Shown here: piece after piece, positions 7,178 to 16,172 of the stretch | How positions within the stretch are numbered: position 1 is the stretch's first letter | Layout: each line of letters opens with the position of its first letter | NCBI RefSeq assembly: GCF_001939115.1 | Contig: NZ_MQTZ01000042.1 | Location: 1 to 64,000 of the forward strand | Source of the DNA: Leptolyngbya sp. 'hensonii' | GTDB lineage: Bacteria > Cyanobacteriota > Cyanobacteriia > GCF-001939115 | Direction: 5' to 3' | Length of the DNA: 64,000 nt | Program-made: the position numbers and the translations under genes | Notes under the pieces: model-generated | What the model was told of the DNA's origin: nothing | Seen by the model: the letters and a program-made list of their open reading frames with translations, nothing else | Database searches by the model: none

Positions 7178-8323
7178 CTAGCGGAGCGATCGAATCGTCG
7201 CAATTGTGGCTGACGCGACCTGATCAATCTCCGGGCCTGTATTCAACCGGCCAATCCCAAACCGAATCGAGGCATAGGCTAGCTCATCAGCCAATCCTAT
7301 TGCTTTCAACACATGGGACGGAGACATCTTGGCTGAAGTGCAGGCGGAGCCAGAAGACACCGCCACGATCGGTTGCAATCCCAGCAATAGTGCCTGTCCG
7401 TCCACCCCATCCACACTGACATTCAGGTTTCCCGGCAACCGCCGAGTCAGATGACCATTCAGCCGCACTCCATCCAGGCGGATCTGCTGCCAGAGGCGAT
7501 CGCGCAATTCAGTCAACCGTTGAGTTTCCGTCACTCGCTCCACCAGAGCCAGTTCTACCGCTTTGCCAAAGCCCACAATTTGGGGGGTGTAGAGGGTGCC
7601 CGACCGCATCCCTCGCTCATGGCCCCCGCCATGGAGTTGGGGCGCAAGCTGGACCCTGGGATTGCGCCGCCGCACGTATAGTGCTCCAATCCCCTTCGGC
7701 CCATAGACCTTGTGAGCTGTCAGGGACATCAGATCGATCGACAGGGTTGCCACATCCAGAGGCACCTTGCCGATCGCCTGGGCCGCATCCGTGTGAAACA
7801 GCACGCCCCGATCGTGGCAGCGGGCTCCGATCTCAGCCAGGGGCTGCAACACCCCAATCTCGTTGTTGGCTGCCATCACCGACACCAGGATCGTATCCGG
7901 GCAGAAAGCCTGCTCCAGGTCCGCCAGATCCAGCAGGCCATCTGCCTGCACTGGCAGGAACGTTACCCGGAAGCCCAAGGACTGAAGATAGCGGCAGGGG
8001 TCCAGCACTGCCTTATGTTCCGTCTGCACTGTAATGATGTGTCGTCCCTGGTTGAAATAGGCTTCTGCGACTCCTTTAATCGCCAGGTTATTGGCTTCCG
8101 TCGCGCCACTGGTGAAGACAATTTCCTCTGGTTCCGCCCCGATCGCGATTGCCAATTGCTCTCGGGCCTGAGTCACTGCTGCCTCTGCTTCCCAGCCATA
8201 CAGGTGAGAGACACTGGCTGGATTGCCAAACCGTTCCCGAAAATAGGGCAGCATGGTCTCGAGCACCCGATCGTCCATAGGAGTTGTCGCGTGGCAATCC
8301 AGATAAATAGGTCGATTCATCAT
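7178..8323 (-). CDS. iscS: Cysteine desulfurase, NifS/IscS family
   Basis: PLP enzyme that removes sulfur from cysteine as an enzyme-bound persulfide for Fe-S clusters and thio-cofactors. The PLP lysine is Lys205 in SLTAHKVYGPKG; the persulfide cysteine is Cys328 in SSGSACTS, on the short group I-type loop. TSGATEANNLAIKG and HGGGHERGMRSGT are also diagnostic. Length 381 is normal. Whether the family label should be NifS or IscS cannot be decided: no iscU, iscA or nif genes are near. It converges with the CDF gene (11 bp between stops). Confidence 0.92.
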   Translation of the reverse strand: MMNRPIYLDCHATTPMDDRVLETMLPYFRERFGNPASVSHLYGWEAEAAVTQAREQLAIAIGAEPEEIVFTSGATEANNLAIKGVAEAYFNQGRHIITVQTEHKAVLDPCRYLQSLGFRVTFLPVQADGLLDLADLEQAFCPDTILVSVMAANNEIGVLQPLAEIGARCHDRGVLFHTDAAQAIGKVPLDVATLSIDLMSLTAHKVYGPKGIGALYVRRRNPRVQLAPQLHGGGHERGMRSGTLYTPQIVGFGKAVELALVERVTETQRLTELRDRLWQQIRLDGVRLNGHLTRRLPGNLNVSVDGVDGQALLLGLQPIVAVSSGSACTSAKMSPSHVLKAIGLADELAYASIRFGIGRLNTGPEIDQVASATIATIRSLR

Positions 8324-8348
8324 GACGTTATGACCCGGTAGAACCGCG

Positions 8349-8405
8349 ATTTATCACGGTTCAATTTATCACGGTTCATTCCGAGGCAGTTTCAGATTTA
8401 TCACG
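8349..8405. repeat. Short 15-bp tandem repeat, two and a partial copy
   Basis: ATTTATCACGGTTCA at 8349-8363 and 8364-8378, exact and adjacent, with a further ten matching bases at 8396-8405. Lies in the 85-bp gap between the aminopeptidase stop and the desulfurase start. Confidence 0.8.
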
Positions 8406-8408
8406 TCC

Positions 8409-11021
8409 TTACTTGGATTTGGCTTCCAGGCTTTCCAGACGACTACGAAGTTCCTGATTTTCTTTCTTGATCTGATCGAGTTCCTCGCGCAACTGCTTCA
8501 CAGCCTGATCGGAACCAACGCTCTTCTGGACTTTCTGGATCGCTTCCTCTGCAATCCGGCGGACTCGGCCATCAGGGGTCTGGTCTACTAGGGAATGCAG
8601 AATCCGGATCGCTTTCGGCGTTTCCATCTGGCCTAGAGCCATCACGACAGCCACCTGGGCCAGGAAGAAGGTTTCCTTGGACAGCTCGTTCAACCGGTCC
8701 AGAATACGTTCCAGATTGACGTTATTCTGGCCGATCGAAATTGCACCCAGAGAGCGAATTGCCGTTAAGCGTAGGGCTTGAGGGACACCCAACAGGGTGT
8801 ATTCCAAAATCAGGTTCAGGGCTGCCTCAGAGGTTTTCATCTGACTGAGACCTCCGATCGCCCCCGAACGCACCATCTCATTCCAACCTCCACGCTCTTG
8901 GAGCACCAGTTTCAAGAGCTTGAGTACTTTCTCTTCCTTGGGCTTATCTCCTAAGGTGGAAGCTGCAATGGCTCCGATCGCCCGTGCTGCGGCTGCCTCC
9001 ACATAGTAGCTGGGATCACCCTCTTCCACTAAGGGTTTCAGGGCTTTGTAACTCTCATGGGTTTTAATGGCTGCCAGACTCTCTACGACGGCCCGACGAA
9101 CCCTGGCTTCGGGATCTTTTAAACCTGCAACGAGGGCTGTAAAGGATTGATCCAGTTTCACTTCCACAAGTTGACGACTCACTTCTGCGCGCACGCCCCA
9201 AAACCGATCGTGCTTCAAGGCTTGGGCCAAGGCTTTCACGGCTTCCAGCCCTCCTTTCTTGCCCAGGGCTTCGGCGGCAACAATTCGGGCCAGGGGATCG
9301 GGATCATGGGCCAGCTGGGCTTTCAGTTCGGCAACAGGATAGTCCAGCGTGACTGTCTTCAGAATGTGATTGCCCTGGTCGAAACTGATGAAATCTGGTT
9401 TTTTGTCTAGCGGAAAATAAAAGCTCTGTTCCCGCTCATGGATGCGGACTGTGAAGGATTTCAGTTCAGGCTGGTGATTCTCATCTCCCACGGCATCCGA
9501 TTGCACATAGCCAAAGGCGATCGGAATTTTCAGGTCAAACAGATCACTCCGACTGCCGTTGGTCCCTTCTTTGGCATGGGTCTGGGTTACAGTGATTTTC
9601 GCCAGATTACTGTCTCCATCCCAGGAGTAGCCAACCTTGTAGTCGGGGTGTCCGCCTCGGAACACATATTGATCAAACAGGTAGAGCAGGTTACGACCCG
9701 TTGCTTTTTCGATCGCTCGCAGCAGATCTACCGTTTCCACGGTTCCATGCGCATTGTCATTGACGAAAGTTGAAATGGCTTTCCAGAAGAATTCATCTCC
9801 CAACTCGGCCCGAATCATGTGGTAGACGCAGGCACCCTTTTCATATAGGTGCCGGTCATAGAGTTCGATCGCTTCCCGATAGACATGGGTGACGATCGGA
9901 CGCCGATAGCGGGAACTGTCCTCGCTCAGATAGTTGCGGGCTTCATTCAGGCGATAGTAGGCAGCCTCTTCCACCCCGTATTCCTCTTCTGTCCACATCA
10001 CCTCCGAATAGGAGGCCATGCCTTCCTTCAACCAGGCATGGGACCAGTGCTTAATCACAACCAGGTCCCCGAACCACTGGTGGGCGAGTTCGTGGGCCAC
10101 GAGACTCTCGGTGCTGCGGTTATCCAGAGCCGCTCGCTCATCCAGCAGGCAACGATCGGTCAGCAGGGTGGCAGAGGTATTCTCCATGCCCCCGAAAATG
10201 AAGTCATCCACACAGACCTGGGCATACTTGGGAAAAGGATAGGGATAGCCAAAAGCCGAGCTGAAATACTCAATCATCCGTGGTGTTTTACCCATGCTGC
10301 GGCGGGCATTTTCCATCCGGCCCTTATCCACGTAGTAGGTTACTGGCTTCCCCTTCCACTCATCCTGGATCTCAGCAAAGTCCCCCACGGCCAGGGCCAT
10401 CAGATAGGTGGGATGAACTTGAGTCTGAGACCAGTGATAGATTTTTTCTCCCCCATCTACCTGAGTTTCCAGCAGTTCACCATTGGAAACAGCCAGGTAT
10501 TGTCGGGGAACCCGGACTCGAATTTCGGAGGTGGCCAGTTGTCCCGGGTAGTCAAAGCAGGGAAACCAGTAGCGTGAGTCCTCGTCTTCCCCTTGAGTCC
10601 AAACTTGAACGGGTTTATCAGGATAATCTGCATCCGGCCCGACAAAATAGAGACCTCTTTGGGGCTGATCAACTCGGTAAGGAATGACCAAGATCACAGG
10701 CTTACCCGCCTGAAGCGGCTCGGTCAGATGAATATGCAATTGCTCTCCGTCATAATCAAACGGCTGCGGCATATCCTGAATCAAAACAGATTCAATCTGT
10801 AAGTTAACCGCATCCAGTGTCAGTGTTGTGATCCCACTCCGCACTGGATTGAGCCGAATGGAGCAAGTCCCCTGATAGCTCTTGTCCGAGAAATTAAGCG
10901 CCAGGTCTAGAAAGATGTGCTCCACCTGGCCCGGACGATCGGGATTGTAGTGAGGCCGGGCACCAGGCAACTCAAAAGAGCGATGCCCATTGTTGTCCGC
11001 ATCAATATTAAATTGCAACAT
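8409..11021 (-). CDS. M1-family zinc aminopeptidase with C-terminal HEAT-like repeats
   Basis: Zinc exopeptidase related to PepN/ERAP-type enzymes. Start chosen at the ATG at 11021 (870 aa), because the N-terminal family sequence begins just after it (YNPDRPGQVEHIFLDL); the upstream ATG at 11084 would add 21 unlikely residues. GGMENTS (substrate-binding GxMEN) and HELAHQWFGD (zinc HExxH, about residue 310) are intact, with a second Glu ligand in LKEGMASYSEV. After about residue 575 the protein turns into alpha-helical HEAT/armadillo-like repeats (DPLARIVAAEALGKKG, DPEARVRRAVVESLAAI) and ends in a coiled coil. Probably cytosolic: no signal peptide. Confidence 0.93.
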   Translation of the reverse strand: MLQFNIDADNNGHRSFELPGARPHYNPDRPGQVEHIFLDLALNFSDKSYQGTCSIRLNPVRSGITTLTLDAVNLQIESVLIQDMPQPFDYDGEQLHIHLTEPLQAGKPVILVIPYRVDQPQRGLYFVGPDADYPDKPVQVWTQGEDEDSRYWFPCFDYPGQLATSEIRVRVPRQYLAVSNGELLETQVDGGEKIYHWSQTQVHPTYLMALAVGDFAEIQDEWKGKPVTYYVDKGRMENARRSMGKTPRMIEYFSSAFGYPYPFPKYAQVCVDDFIFGGMENTSATLLTDRCLLDERAALDNRSTESLVAHELAHQWFGDLVVIKHWSHAWLKEGMASYSEVMWTEEEYGVEEAAYYRLNEARNYLSEDSSRYRRPIVTHVYREAIELYDRHLYEKGACVYHMIRAELGDEFFWKAISTFVNDNAHGTVETVDLLRAIEKATGRNLLYLFDQYVFRGGHPDYKVGYSWDGDSNLAKITVTQTHAKEGTNGSRSDLFDLKIPIAFGYVQSDAVGDENHQPELKSFTVRIHEREQSFYFPLDKKPDFISFDQGNHILKTVTLDYPVAELKAQLAHDPDPLARIVAAEALGKKGGLEAVKALAQALKHDRFWGVRAEVSRQLVEVKLDQSFTALVAGLKDPEARVRRAVVESLAAIKTHESYKALKPLVEEGDPSYYVEAAAARAIGAIAASTLGDKPKEEKVLKLLKLVLQERGGWNEMVRSGAIGGLSQMKTSEAALNLILEYTLLGVPQALRLTAIRSLGAISIGQNNVNLERILDRLNELSKETFFLAQVAVVMALGQMETPKAIRILHSLVDQTPDGRVRRIAEEAIQKVQKSVGSDQAVKQLREELDQIKKENQELRSRLESLEAKSK

Positions 11022-11089
11022 TGGGAGAGAACCCTGTCTAACGGAGTAAAAGAGTGATATCAATTTCATCAATGATGACGGCAAATCTT

Positions 11090-11134
11090 TGTCACAGAAC
11101 GGGATAAGGAACGCTCCCTACTGTCACAGAACGG
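11090..11134. repeat. 13-bp direct repeat upstream of the aminopeptidase gene
   Basis: TGTCACAGAACGG at 11090-11102 and 11122-11134, start-to-start 32 bp (about three helical turns), so a protein bound at both sites would lie on the same DNA face. No known regulator matched. Confidence 0.5.
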
Positions 11135-11286
11135 ATTAGCAAGTCTTCATCAAATGGCAGTTGCTCCAATCCTAAATTATAAACAAGTTTAAAGATTGTC
11201 TGAGGAAATTAGGGTACCGTATTCTTCCCTGTTTAGCGACCGGGGCATAATGGCCCATAACGGGCTACGCCAACCTTCTCCCAAAT

Positions 11287-11310
11287 AAAAAAGCCATCCC
11301 TGGGGATGAC
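11287..11310 (-). terminator. glnA intrinsic terminator
   Basis: Read on the minus strand: GTCATCCC, a two-base turn, GGGATGGC and then six T. Located 72 bp after the glnA stop codon. Confidence 0.75.
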
Positions 11311-11381
11311 TTGTCGGAATCAAGGTGGAGGTTCAATGAATCAGGGATAGGATAGATCCCTATCCCCACTGCTAATGTCAA

Positions 11382-12803
11382 TTAGACGTCGTAGTATAGA
11401 GCAAACTCGTAGGGATGGGGCCGCAGGCTCATCGGCAGCACCTCATTGTCCAGCTTGTAGCTGATCCAGGTGTTGATGAAGTCTTCAGTGAAGACGCCAC
11501 CCACAGTCAGGAACTCGTGATCCGCTTCCAGAGCCTTGAGGGCATCCATCAGGGAACCCGGTGTGGAAGGAACCTTCGCCAGTTCTTCCGGGCTGAGATC
11601 GTAGATGTCCACATCCAGAGGCTCACCCGGATGAATTTTGTTCTTAATCCCATCAATCCCCGCACAGAGCATGGCAGCAAAGGCCAGGTAGGGGTTGGAG
11701 GTTGCGTCGGGACAACGGAATTCCAGGCGCTTCGCTTTAGGATTGCTTCCAGACAACGGAATCCGCACGGAAGCGGAACGGTTACCCTGGGAGTAAGCCA
11801 GGTTCACCGGGGCCTCAAAGCCAGGAACCAGACGCTTGTAAGAGTTGGTTGTCGGGTTGGTTAGGGCCAATAGCGCTGGCGCATGCTTCAGCAGACCACC
11901 AATGTAATACAAAGCCGTCTCACTCAGGTTGGCATAGCCATCGCCCCAGAAGAGGGGTTGACCATCTCTCCAGATGGACTGGTGGGTGTGCATCCCAGAA
12001 CCGTTGTCATTGAACAGGGGTTTGGGCATGAATGTAACCGTTTTCCCATGTTTCTTGGCTACGTTCTTGATGCAGTACTTATAGGTCATCAGGTAGTCAG
12101 CGGCCTGGACCAACTTGGCAAAGCGGAAACCCAGTTCACACTGACCACCCGTGGCCACCTCATGGTGATGCTTCTCGATCGGTACCCCACAGGCTGCCAT
12201 CGTCAGCAACATTTCAGTCCGAATATCTTGCAGGGTATCGGTGGGAGCAACTGGGAAATAACCTTCTTTGTAGCGGGGTTTGTAACCTAGGTTGCCACCT
12301 GCTTCTTCCCGACCAGAGTTCCAACGGCCTTCAACCGTATCAACGTAGTAAAATCCTTTGTTCTCAGCCTGGTCGAAGCGCACATCTTCAAACACAAAGA
12401 ATTCAGCTTCTGGACCAATGTAGGCAGTGTCGCCGATACCCGTGGCGTTCAAATAATCGATCGCCTTTTGCGCAATCACACGGGGACAACGGTTGTAAGG
12501 TTCGCCAGTCCGAGGTTCCTTGATACTACAAATAATGCTAAGGGTTGGCTCCGCCATGAAAGGATCAATCCAGGCCGTTGTCGGATCCAGCACCATGGCC
12601 ATATCCGACTCGTTAATTGCCTTCCAACCCCGAATGCTGGAACCATCGAAAGGAACACCACTGTCAAAGCTGCTCTCATCAATTTGATCGTGGTACACCG
12701 TCAGGTGCTGCCAGGTACCTGGCATATCAATAAACTTCAGATCAATCATCTTGATCTTTTCATCTTGAATCCGTTTCAAAACCTCTTGTGGGGTCGCGGC
12801 CAT
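11382..12803 (-). CDS. glnA: Glutamine synthetase type I
   Basis: ATP-dependent ammonium assimilation to glutamine, first step of the GS-GOGAT cycle; dodecameric cytosolic enzyme. Length 473 is normal for GSI. Recognisable segments are [18 protein letters not shown] near the N-terminus, NKGFYYVD, the metal/glutamate site [11 protein letters not shown], the ATP-binding [12 protein letters not shown], and the [17 protein letters not shown] and RSASVRIP regions near the C-terminus. The ATG has a strong AAGGAG at 6-bp spacing. The promoter is a canonical NtcA site (see 12969-13010), so transcription should rise under nitrogen limitation. No gifA/gifB inactivating-factor gene is in the window. Confidence 0.97.
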   Translation of the reverse strand: MAATPQEVLKRIQDEKIKMIDLKFIDMPGTWQHLTVYHDQIDESSFDSGVPFDGSSIRGWKAINESDMAMVLDPTTAWIDPFMAEPTLSIICSIKEPRTGEPYNRCPRVIAQKAIDYLNATGIGDTAYIGPEAEFFVFEDVRFDQAENKGFYYVDTVEGRWNSGREEAGGNLGYKPRYKEGYFPVAPTDTLQDIRTEMLLTMAACGVPIEKHHHEVATGGQCELGFRFAKLVQAADYLMTYKYCIKNVAKKHGKTVTFMPKPLFNDNGSGMHTHQSIWRDGQPLFWGDGYANLSETALYYIGGLLKHAPALLALTNPTTNSYKRLVPGFEAPVNLAYSQGNRSASVRIPLSGSNPKAKRLEFRCPDATSNPYLAFAAMLCAGIDGIKNKIHPGEPLDVDIYDLSPEELAKVPSTPGSLMDALKALEADHEFLTVGGVFTEDFINTWISYKLDNEVLPMSLRPHPYEFALYYDV

Positions 12804-12830
12804 GAATTACTCCTTAATCTCTAGGCAGAT

Positions 12831-12849
12831 CTGAAGGGAAAACCTTCAG
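12831..12849 (-). promoter_or_regulatory. Hairpin in the glnA 5' leader
   Basis: CTGAAGG and CCTTCAG arms around a five-base loop, 28 bp before the glnA ATG. It lies between the NtcA promoter start site and the ribosome binding site. I did not recognise the conserved glutamine-riboswitch motifs here. Confidence 0.35.
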
Positions 12850-12968
12850 TTACTTAACTTGCAGTGATAGTTACTTCAGTGGTCTGAATCCAGGCGAATT
12901 TCAGTCTGTTGGCCACCACTGAGCCTCGCCATAAGTTCTTACAGCAGTGACTCTCAAGCACCTGAACA

Positions 12969-13010
12969 ATGGTAGGAACAGGATAGGCGATGTTTTGTAT
13001 CCATAACTAC
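12969..13010 (-). promoter_or_regulatory. NtcA-activated glnA promoter
   Basis: Perfect NtcA box GTA-N8-TAC at 12997-13010; read toward glnA it is followed by exactly 22 bases and then TACCAT, matching the TAN3T -10 box (12974 down to 12969). This is the canonical class II NtcA layout. The predicted transcript start is about 12962, giving a leader of roughly 160 bases. Confidence 0.9.
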
Positions 13011-13223
13011 AAAAAATCAGTTGTCTTGGCGTAAAGGGTGCTGCTTGCCTGAATTTGAAACCTTCCTAGCCCCTTTAGGCCCCTACTCTGGATACAAAAT
13101 TTAACACTAAAGGAGCCAGGGAAGCCAAATTTAGGCTCAATGTGGCTGATCCCACCATGGTAGACTAATCGCTGAATCAATCATTAAGTAATCACGTATA
13201 GAAAACCTGGGGAGAACTGTTTC

Positions 13224-13730
13224 ATGCGGGACGCAGTGACGAGCCTGATTAAGAACTATGACCTTACAGGTCGGTATTTAGATCGGGATGCGATGGATTC
13301 TCTGAAGTCTTACTTCGCATCAGGTACAGCACGGGTCCAGGTGGCTGCCCTTATTAATGCCAATGCCGCCACAATCGTTAAACAGGCTGGATTAAAACTT
13401 TTTGAAGAGCTCCCTGAACTCATTCGGCCCGGTGGGAATGCCTACACAACTCGCCGCTATGCCGCCTGCTTAAGAGATATGGACTATTATCTCCGCTATG
13501 CCAGCTATTCCCTGGTTGCCGGAGATACAGACGTTCTGGATGAGCGAGTTCTGGAAGGTTTACGGGAAACCTACAACTCCCTGGGGGTACCCATTAGCCC
13601 CACGGTGCGTGGAATTCAGATCATGAAAGACCTGATCAAAGAGCAGGCTGCAGCAGCAGGTGTAGACAATGCTATTGTGGACCAGCCTTTTGACTACATG
13701 ACCCGTGAATTGAGTGAAAAGGATATCTAG
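13224..13730 (+). CDS. apcF: Allophycocyanin beta-18 subunit ApcF
   Basis: Phycobilisome core subunit that pairs with the ApcE chromophore domain in the terminal-emitter trimer. The 168-residue sequence MRDAVTSLIKNYDLTGRY onward has the bilin-attachment Cys82 (ACLRDMDYYLRYASY) and Asn72 (GGNAYTT), the N-methylation site of beta subunits. The family call rests on resemblance to ApcF rather than ApcB. RBS GGGGAG is about 9 bp before the ATG. The gene stands alone, divergent from glnA and away from apcE/apcABC, as is common. A strong hairpin terminates it. The usual bleaching regulator nblR of the same genome is broken (see 346-879). Confidence 0.92.
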   Translation: MRDAVTSLIKNYDLTGRYLDRDAMDSLKSYFASGTARVQVAALINANAATIVKQAGLKLFEELPELIRPGGNAYTTRRYAACLRDMDYYLRYASYSLVAGDTDVLDERVLEGLRETYNSLGVPISPTVRGIQIMKDLIKEQAAAAGVDNAIVDQPFDYMTRELSEKDI

Positions 13731-13762
13731 CCTTAAGTTGCTACTCTGGATAGATTTTTGGG

Positions 13763-13792
13763 GGGAGGTAAGGGTACCTCCCTCTTACTTTT
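13763..13792 (+). terminator. apcF terminator
   Basis: GGGAGGTA and TACCTCCC arms around a 4-base loop, then TCTTACTTTT. It lies between the apcF and yidD stop codons and ends apcF transcription. Confidence 0.65.
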
Positions 13793-13803
13793 GAGGCCCA
13801 CTT

Positions 13804-14049
13804 CTATTCTTCGGAACTGTGTTGATGACTGGGCCATTCCAGCGGCACCGGATCGTATCCCCCTGGATGGAACGGATGACATCTTAGAATTCGTCGCAGC
13901 GCCAACCACCCTCCACGCCAGGGGCCAAACCGCTCGATCGCTTCCAGGGCATAGCAGGAGCAGGTGGGTTGATAGCGGCAGGCCGGGAGAAAAAGGGGAG
14001 AGATTCCAACTTGGTACCCTCGAATCATCCAGATCAGCAGACTTTTCAT
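13804..14049 (-). CDS. yidD: Membrane protein insertion efficiency factor YidD
   Basis: Small membrane-bound factor assisting YidC/Sec-dependent insertion. The 81 residues contain the family signature: [21 protein letters not shown] with the two conserved cysteines, then [37 protein letters not shown]. Normal length, start at 14049. It converges on apcF. Its usual neighbours (rpmH, rnpA, yidC) are not here, so it is a relocated member of that cluster, as in many cyanobacteria. Confidence 0.93.
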   Translation of the reverse strand: MKSLLIWMIRGYQVGISPLFLPACRYQPTCSCYALEAIERFGPWRGGWLALRRILRCHPFHPGGYDPVPLEWPSHQHSSEE

Positions 14050-14059
14050 GAAAAATTTC

Positions 14060-14090
14060 TTGTCAAACCTTCTTCAACTCACTGTATACT
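14060..14090 (+). promoter_or_regulatory. Candidate rpsD promoter
   Basis: TTGTCA (14060-14065) and TATACT (14085-14090), 19 bp apart, with TG just before the -10. Ends 43 bp before the rpsD ATG. Confidence 0.5.
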
Positions 14091-14133
14091 AGGAGGTCTG
14101 CGAAGAGTTATACAGAGTATCAGAGGTTAGTCC

Positions 14134-14742
14134 ATGTCCCGCTATCGAGGTCCGCGCCTCAGAATTGTACGTCGCCTTGGGGATTTGCCAGGTTTGACCC
14201 GTAAGTCTGCCAGACGGGCCTATCCACCCGGCCAACATGGTCAGGATCGGAAGAAAAAGTCCGAATATGCCATCCGTCTGGAGGAGAAACAGAAGCTCCG
14301 GTTCAATTACGGCCTGACCGAAAGGCAATTGCTTCGCTACGTTCGAAAAGCGAGACGGGCCAGTGGTTCCACCGGTCAGGTTCTGCTGCAATTGCTGGAA
14401 ATGCGCCTCGACAATACGGTGTTTCGCCTGGGCATGGCCCCCACTATTCCGGCTGCTCGCCAACTTGTCAACCATGGCCACGTCACGGTTAACGGTAAAT
14501 CCGTTAACATCGCCAGCTTCCACTGTAAAGCTGGGGATGTGATCGCGATTCAGAGTTCCGATCGATCCCGCAAAATGGTTGAGCAGAATCTCCAATTTCC
14601 TGGTCTAGCCCATATCCCCAGCCACTTGGAATTTGACAAAGAGAAGCTGGTGGGTAAGGTTAATGGGACTATTGAGCGGGAGTGGGTCGCCCTTCAGGTC
14701 AATGAACTGCTTGTGGTGGAATACTACTCCAGACAGGCATAG
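14134..14742 (+). CDS. rpsD: 30S ribosomal protein S4
   Basis: Primary 16S-binding protein of the small subunit body. The 202-residue length and the N-terminus [23 protein letters not shown] are characteristic of cyanobacterial and plastid S4. The S4 RNA-binding domain, [32 protein letters not shown], spans about residues 90-125. It is a single gene, not part of the alpha operon of E. coli, as in other cyanobacteria. A plausible promoter lies just upstream. Confidence 0.97.
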   Translation: MSRYRGPRLRIVRRLGDLPGLTRKSARRAYPPGQHGQDRKKKSEYAIRLEEKQKLRFNYGLTERQLLRYVRKARRASGSTGQVLLQLLEMRLDNTVFRLGMAPTIPAARQLVNHGHVTVNGKSVNIASFHCKAGDVIAIQSSDRSRKMVEQNLQFPGLAHIPSHLEFDKEKLVGKVNGTIEREWVALQVNELLVVEYYSRQA

Positions 14743-14765
14743 GTTCCCGCAATCTGTTGGGCTAT

Positions 14766-15746
14766 CTAGCCCCCAATCTGGGACATGGTGCGGGTATATC
14801 CCCCAGATGTTCCAGATTCTCTTGCTTTAAAGTTAATCTCTGGCTTCAGTTCGAGTAACTTGCTTACCTGGTTTTGGAGTGTTTGAGTAGAGATCCCCGA
14901 TCGCAGAGCTGTGCGGAGATCGATCTGGCCTGTTTCGTTCAGCAGACAGGGGCGCAGCCAACCATCGGCAGAAAGACGCATCCGATTACAGCGATCGCAA
15001 AAACATTCAGACATCTGGCTGATAAAGCCCAGGGTGCCCTGGGCTTTGGGAATCTGAAAGACATCTGCTGGGCCATTTCCCAGCACAGTAGAGTCTGTTA
15101 ACCCCCAGCGATCGCGAATGCGCTGACGCAAGTCCTCTGACGGAATCCAGCCCTCGTTGGCAAACAGGCTGGCGTTGCCGATCGGCATAAACTCAATGAA
15201 CCGGACATGCCACGCTCGATCGAGGGTGAGGGCAGCTAGGTCCAGAACCTCATGGTCATTCACCCCAGGAATCACCACCACATTTAACTTCAGAGGGCTA
15301 AATCCAACCCGGTGAGCCGCCTGAATCCCTTCCCATACCTTTTGCCAGCGCATCCGCCCGCCTACAATCTGCTCGAAAGTTTGAGGATTGAGGGAATCCA
15401 GGCTGATATTGATCCGTCGCAAGCCTGAATCATATAAATCTTGAGCCAAATGAGCCAGCAGATAAGCGTTGGTCGTCAGGGCCAGATCGCGAGTTTCGGG
15501 CAAATGGGCAATGGCCTCTACCAGTTTGACAATGCCGGGGCGCAGGAGAGGTTCTCCCCCCGTCAGGCGGAAACGAGTAAAGCCAACTGGGATGAACACC
15601 TCTCTCAAAAGGGTCAGCAATTCATCGTGGGTCAGCCAGTCCTGCTGTAGGACATAGCTCAGTTCTGAGCCCTCTGGCATACAGTACTGGCAGCGAAAAT
15701 TGCAACGATCGATAAGGCTAATGCGAAGATAATCCACCTGATTCAT
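14766..15746 (-). CDS. moaA: GTP 3',8-cyclase (MoaA), molybdenum cofactor biosynthesis
   Basis: Radical-SAM enzyme that converts GTP to (8S)-3',8-cyclo-GTP, the first step to molybdopterin. The CxxxCxxC cluster motif is CNFRCQYC about 15 residues from the start; the second C-terminal cluster is visible in [22 protein letters not shown] start the gene at the ATG at 15746 (326 aa), since AGGA precedes it and [15 protein letters not shown] follows directly, as in E. coli MoaA (329 aa); the ATG at 15806 would add 20 atypical residues. Molybdenum cofactor here probably serves nitrate reductase, but no nar/mob gene is adjacent. Converges on rpsD. Confidence 0.94.
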   Translation of the reverse strand: MNQVDYLRISLIDRCNFRCQYCMPEGSELSYVLQQDWLTHDELLTLLREVFIPVGFTRFRLTGGEPLLRPGIVKLVEAIAHLPETRDLALTTNAYLLAHLAQDLYDSGLRRINISLDSLNPQTFEQIVGGRMRWQKVWEGIQAAHRVGFSPLKLNVVVIPGVNDHEVLDLAALTLDRAWHVRFIEFMPIGNASLFANEGWIPSEDLRQRIRDRWGLTDSTVLGNGPADVFQIPKAQGTLGFISQMSECFCDRCNRMRLSADGWLRPCLLNETGQIDLRTALRSGISTQTLQNQVSKLLELKPEINFKARESGTSGGYTRTMSQIGG

Positions 15747-16172
15747 GCTTCCTATTGTGAAGCATCTTCTGGCTTTAGAACTGACCCAGGTATCAGTTTT
15801 AATCAATGACTCAGCAAAGATTTAGCTATCTTGCAAGCCAGATGACCCTTAATTACTGGGTTAATTTCTGCCCTGATCAAGGGGCTCATGACTCAATGAA
15901 TCAACTGGGAGGCTTCATCAATTGTCAGAAAGATTATGGGGGCTGCGATCTCACCAGGAAGGGGGTTTCACCCCCTCCACCCCCAGCATCATTTTTTATG
16001 GAATTACGCCTAGCAATCTACTAACGACAATCTCTCAAATTTGCTACTCTAACTGAAACAGATCGATAATGTATCCAAAATATTATTAACGCAATTTTGC
16101 ATGTAGCTTCTTATACTTAAATAAGTGGCAATTTGCGCTTGTTGATTCTTCTACATAAGTTGGTATCCAGTA
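15747..16172. other. Gap between moaA and guaA
   Basis: 426 bp. The only clear structure is a GC-rich hairpin, GGGGG and CCCCC arms at 15961-15975. A TATACT (16111-16116) could be a guaA -10 box but has no good -35. A 72-codon ORF at 15806-16024 shows no protein character. Confidence 0.5.

Larger units (their letters stand above)
11022..11381. other. Gap between glnA and the aminopeptidase gene
   Basis: 360 bp. It holds the glnA terminator (11287-11310) and, nearer the aminopeptidase start, a 13-bp direct repeat TGTCACAGAACGG at 11090-11102 and 11122-11134 that may be a regulatory site. No gene seen. Confidence 0.6.
12804..13223. other. Divergent control region of glnA and apcF
   Basis: 420 bp that hold the NtcA-type glnA promoter, a 7-bp-arm hairpin near the glnA start (12831-12849), an inverted pair TTTTGTATCC (12993-13002) and GGATACAAAA (13090-13099), and an unidentified apcF promoter. 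The two arms of that pair are separated by 87 bp. Confidence 0.6.

Noticed and set aside
7712-8341. 209-codon ORF opposite the cysteine desulfurase gene
   Set aside because: Shadow of a conserved gene on the other strand.
9849-10577. 242-codon ORF opposite the aminopeptidase gene
   Set aside because: Antisense frame of a well conserved gene; no family features. The long frame is due to codon bias.
12804-12962. Glutamine riboswitch in the glnA leader
   Set aside because: Conserved motifs of the known glnA RNA were not recognised; only one simple hairpin is present.
15806-16024. 72-codon ORF between moaA and guaA
   Set aside because: No RBS, atypical composition with a run of prolines from a GC-rich hairpin, no family.
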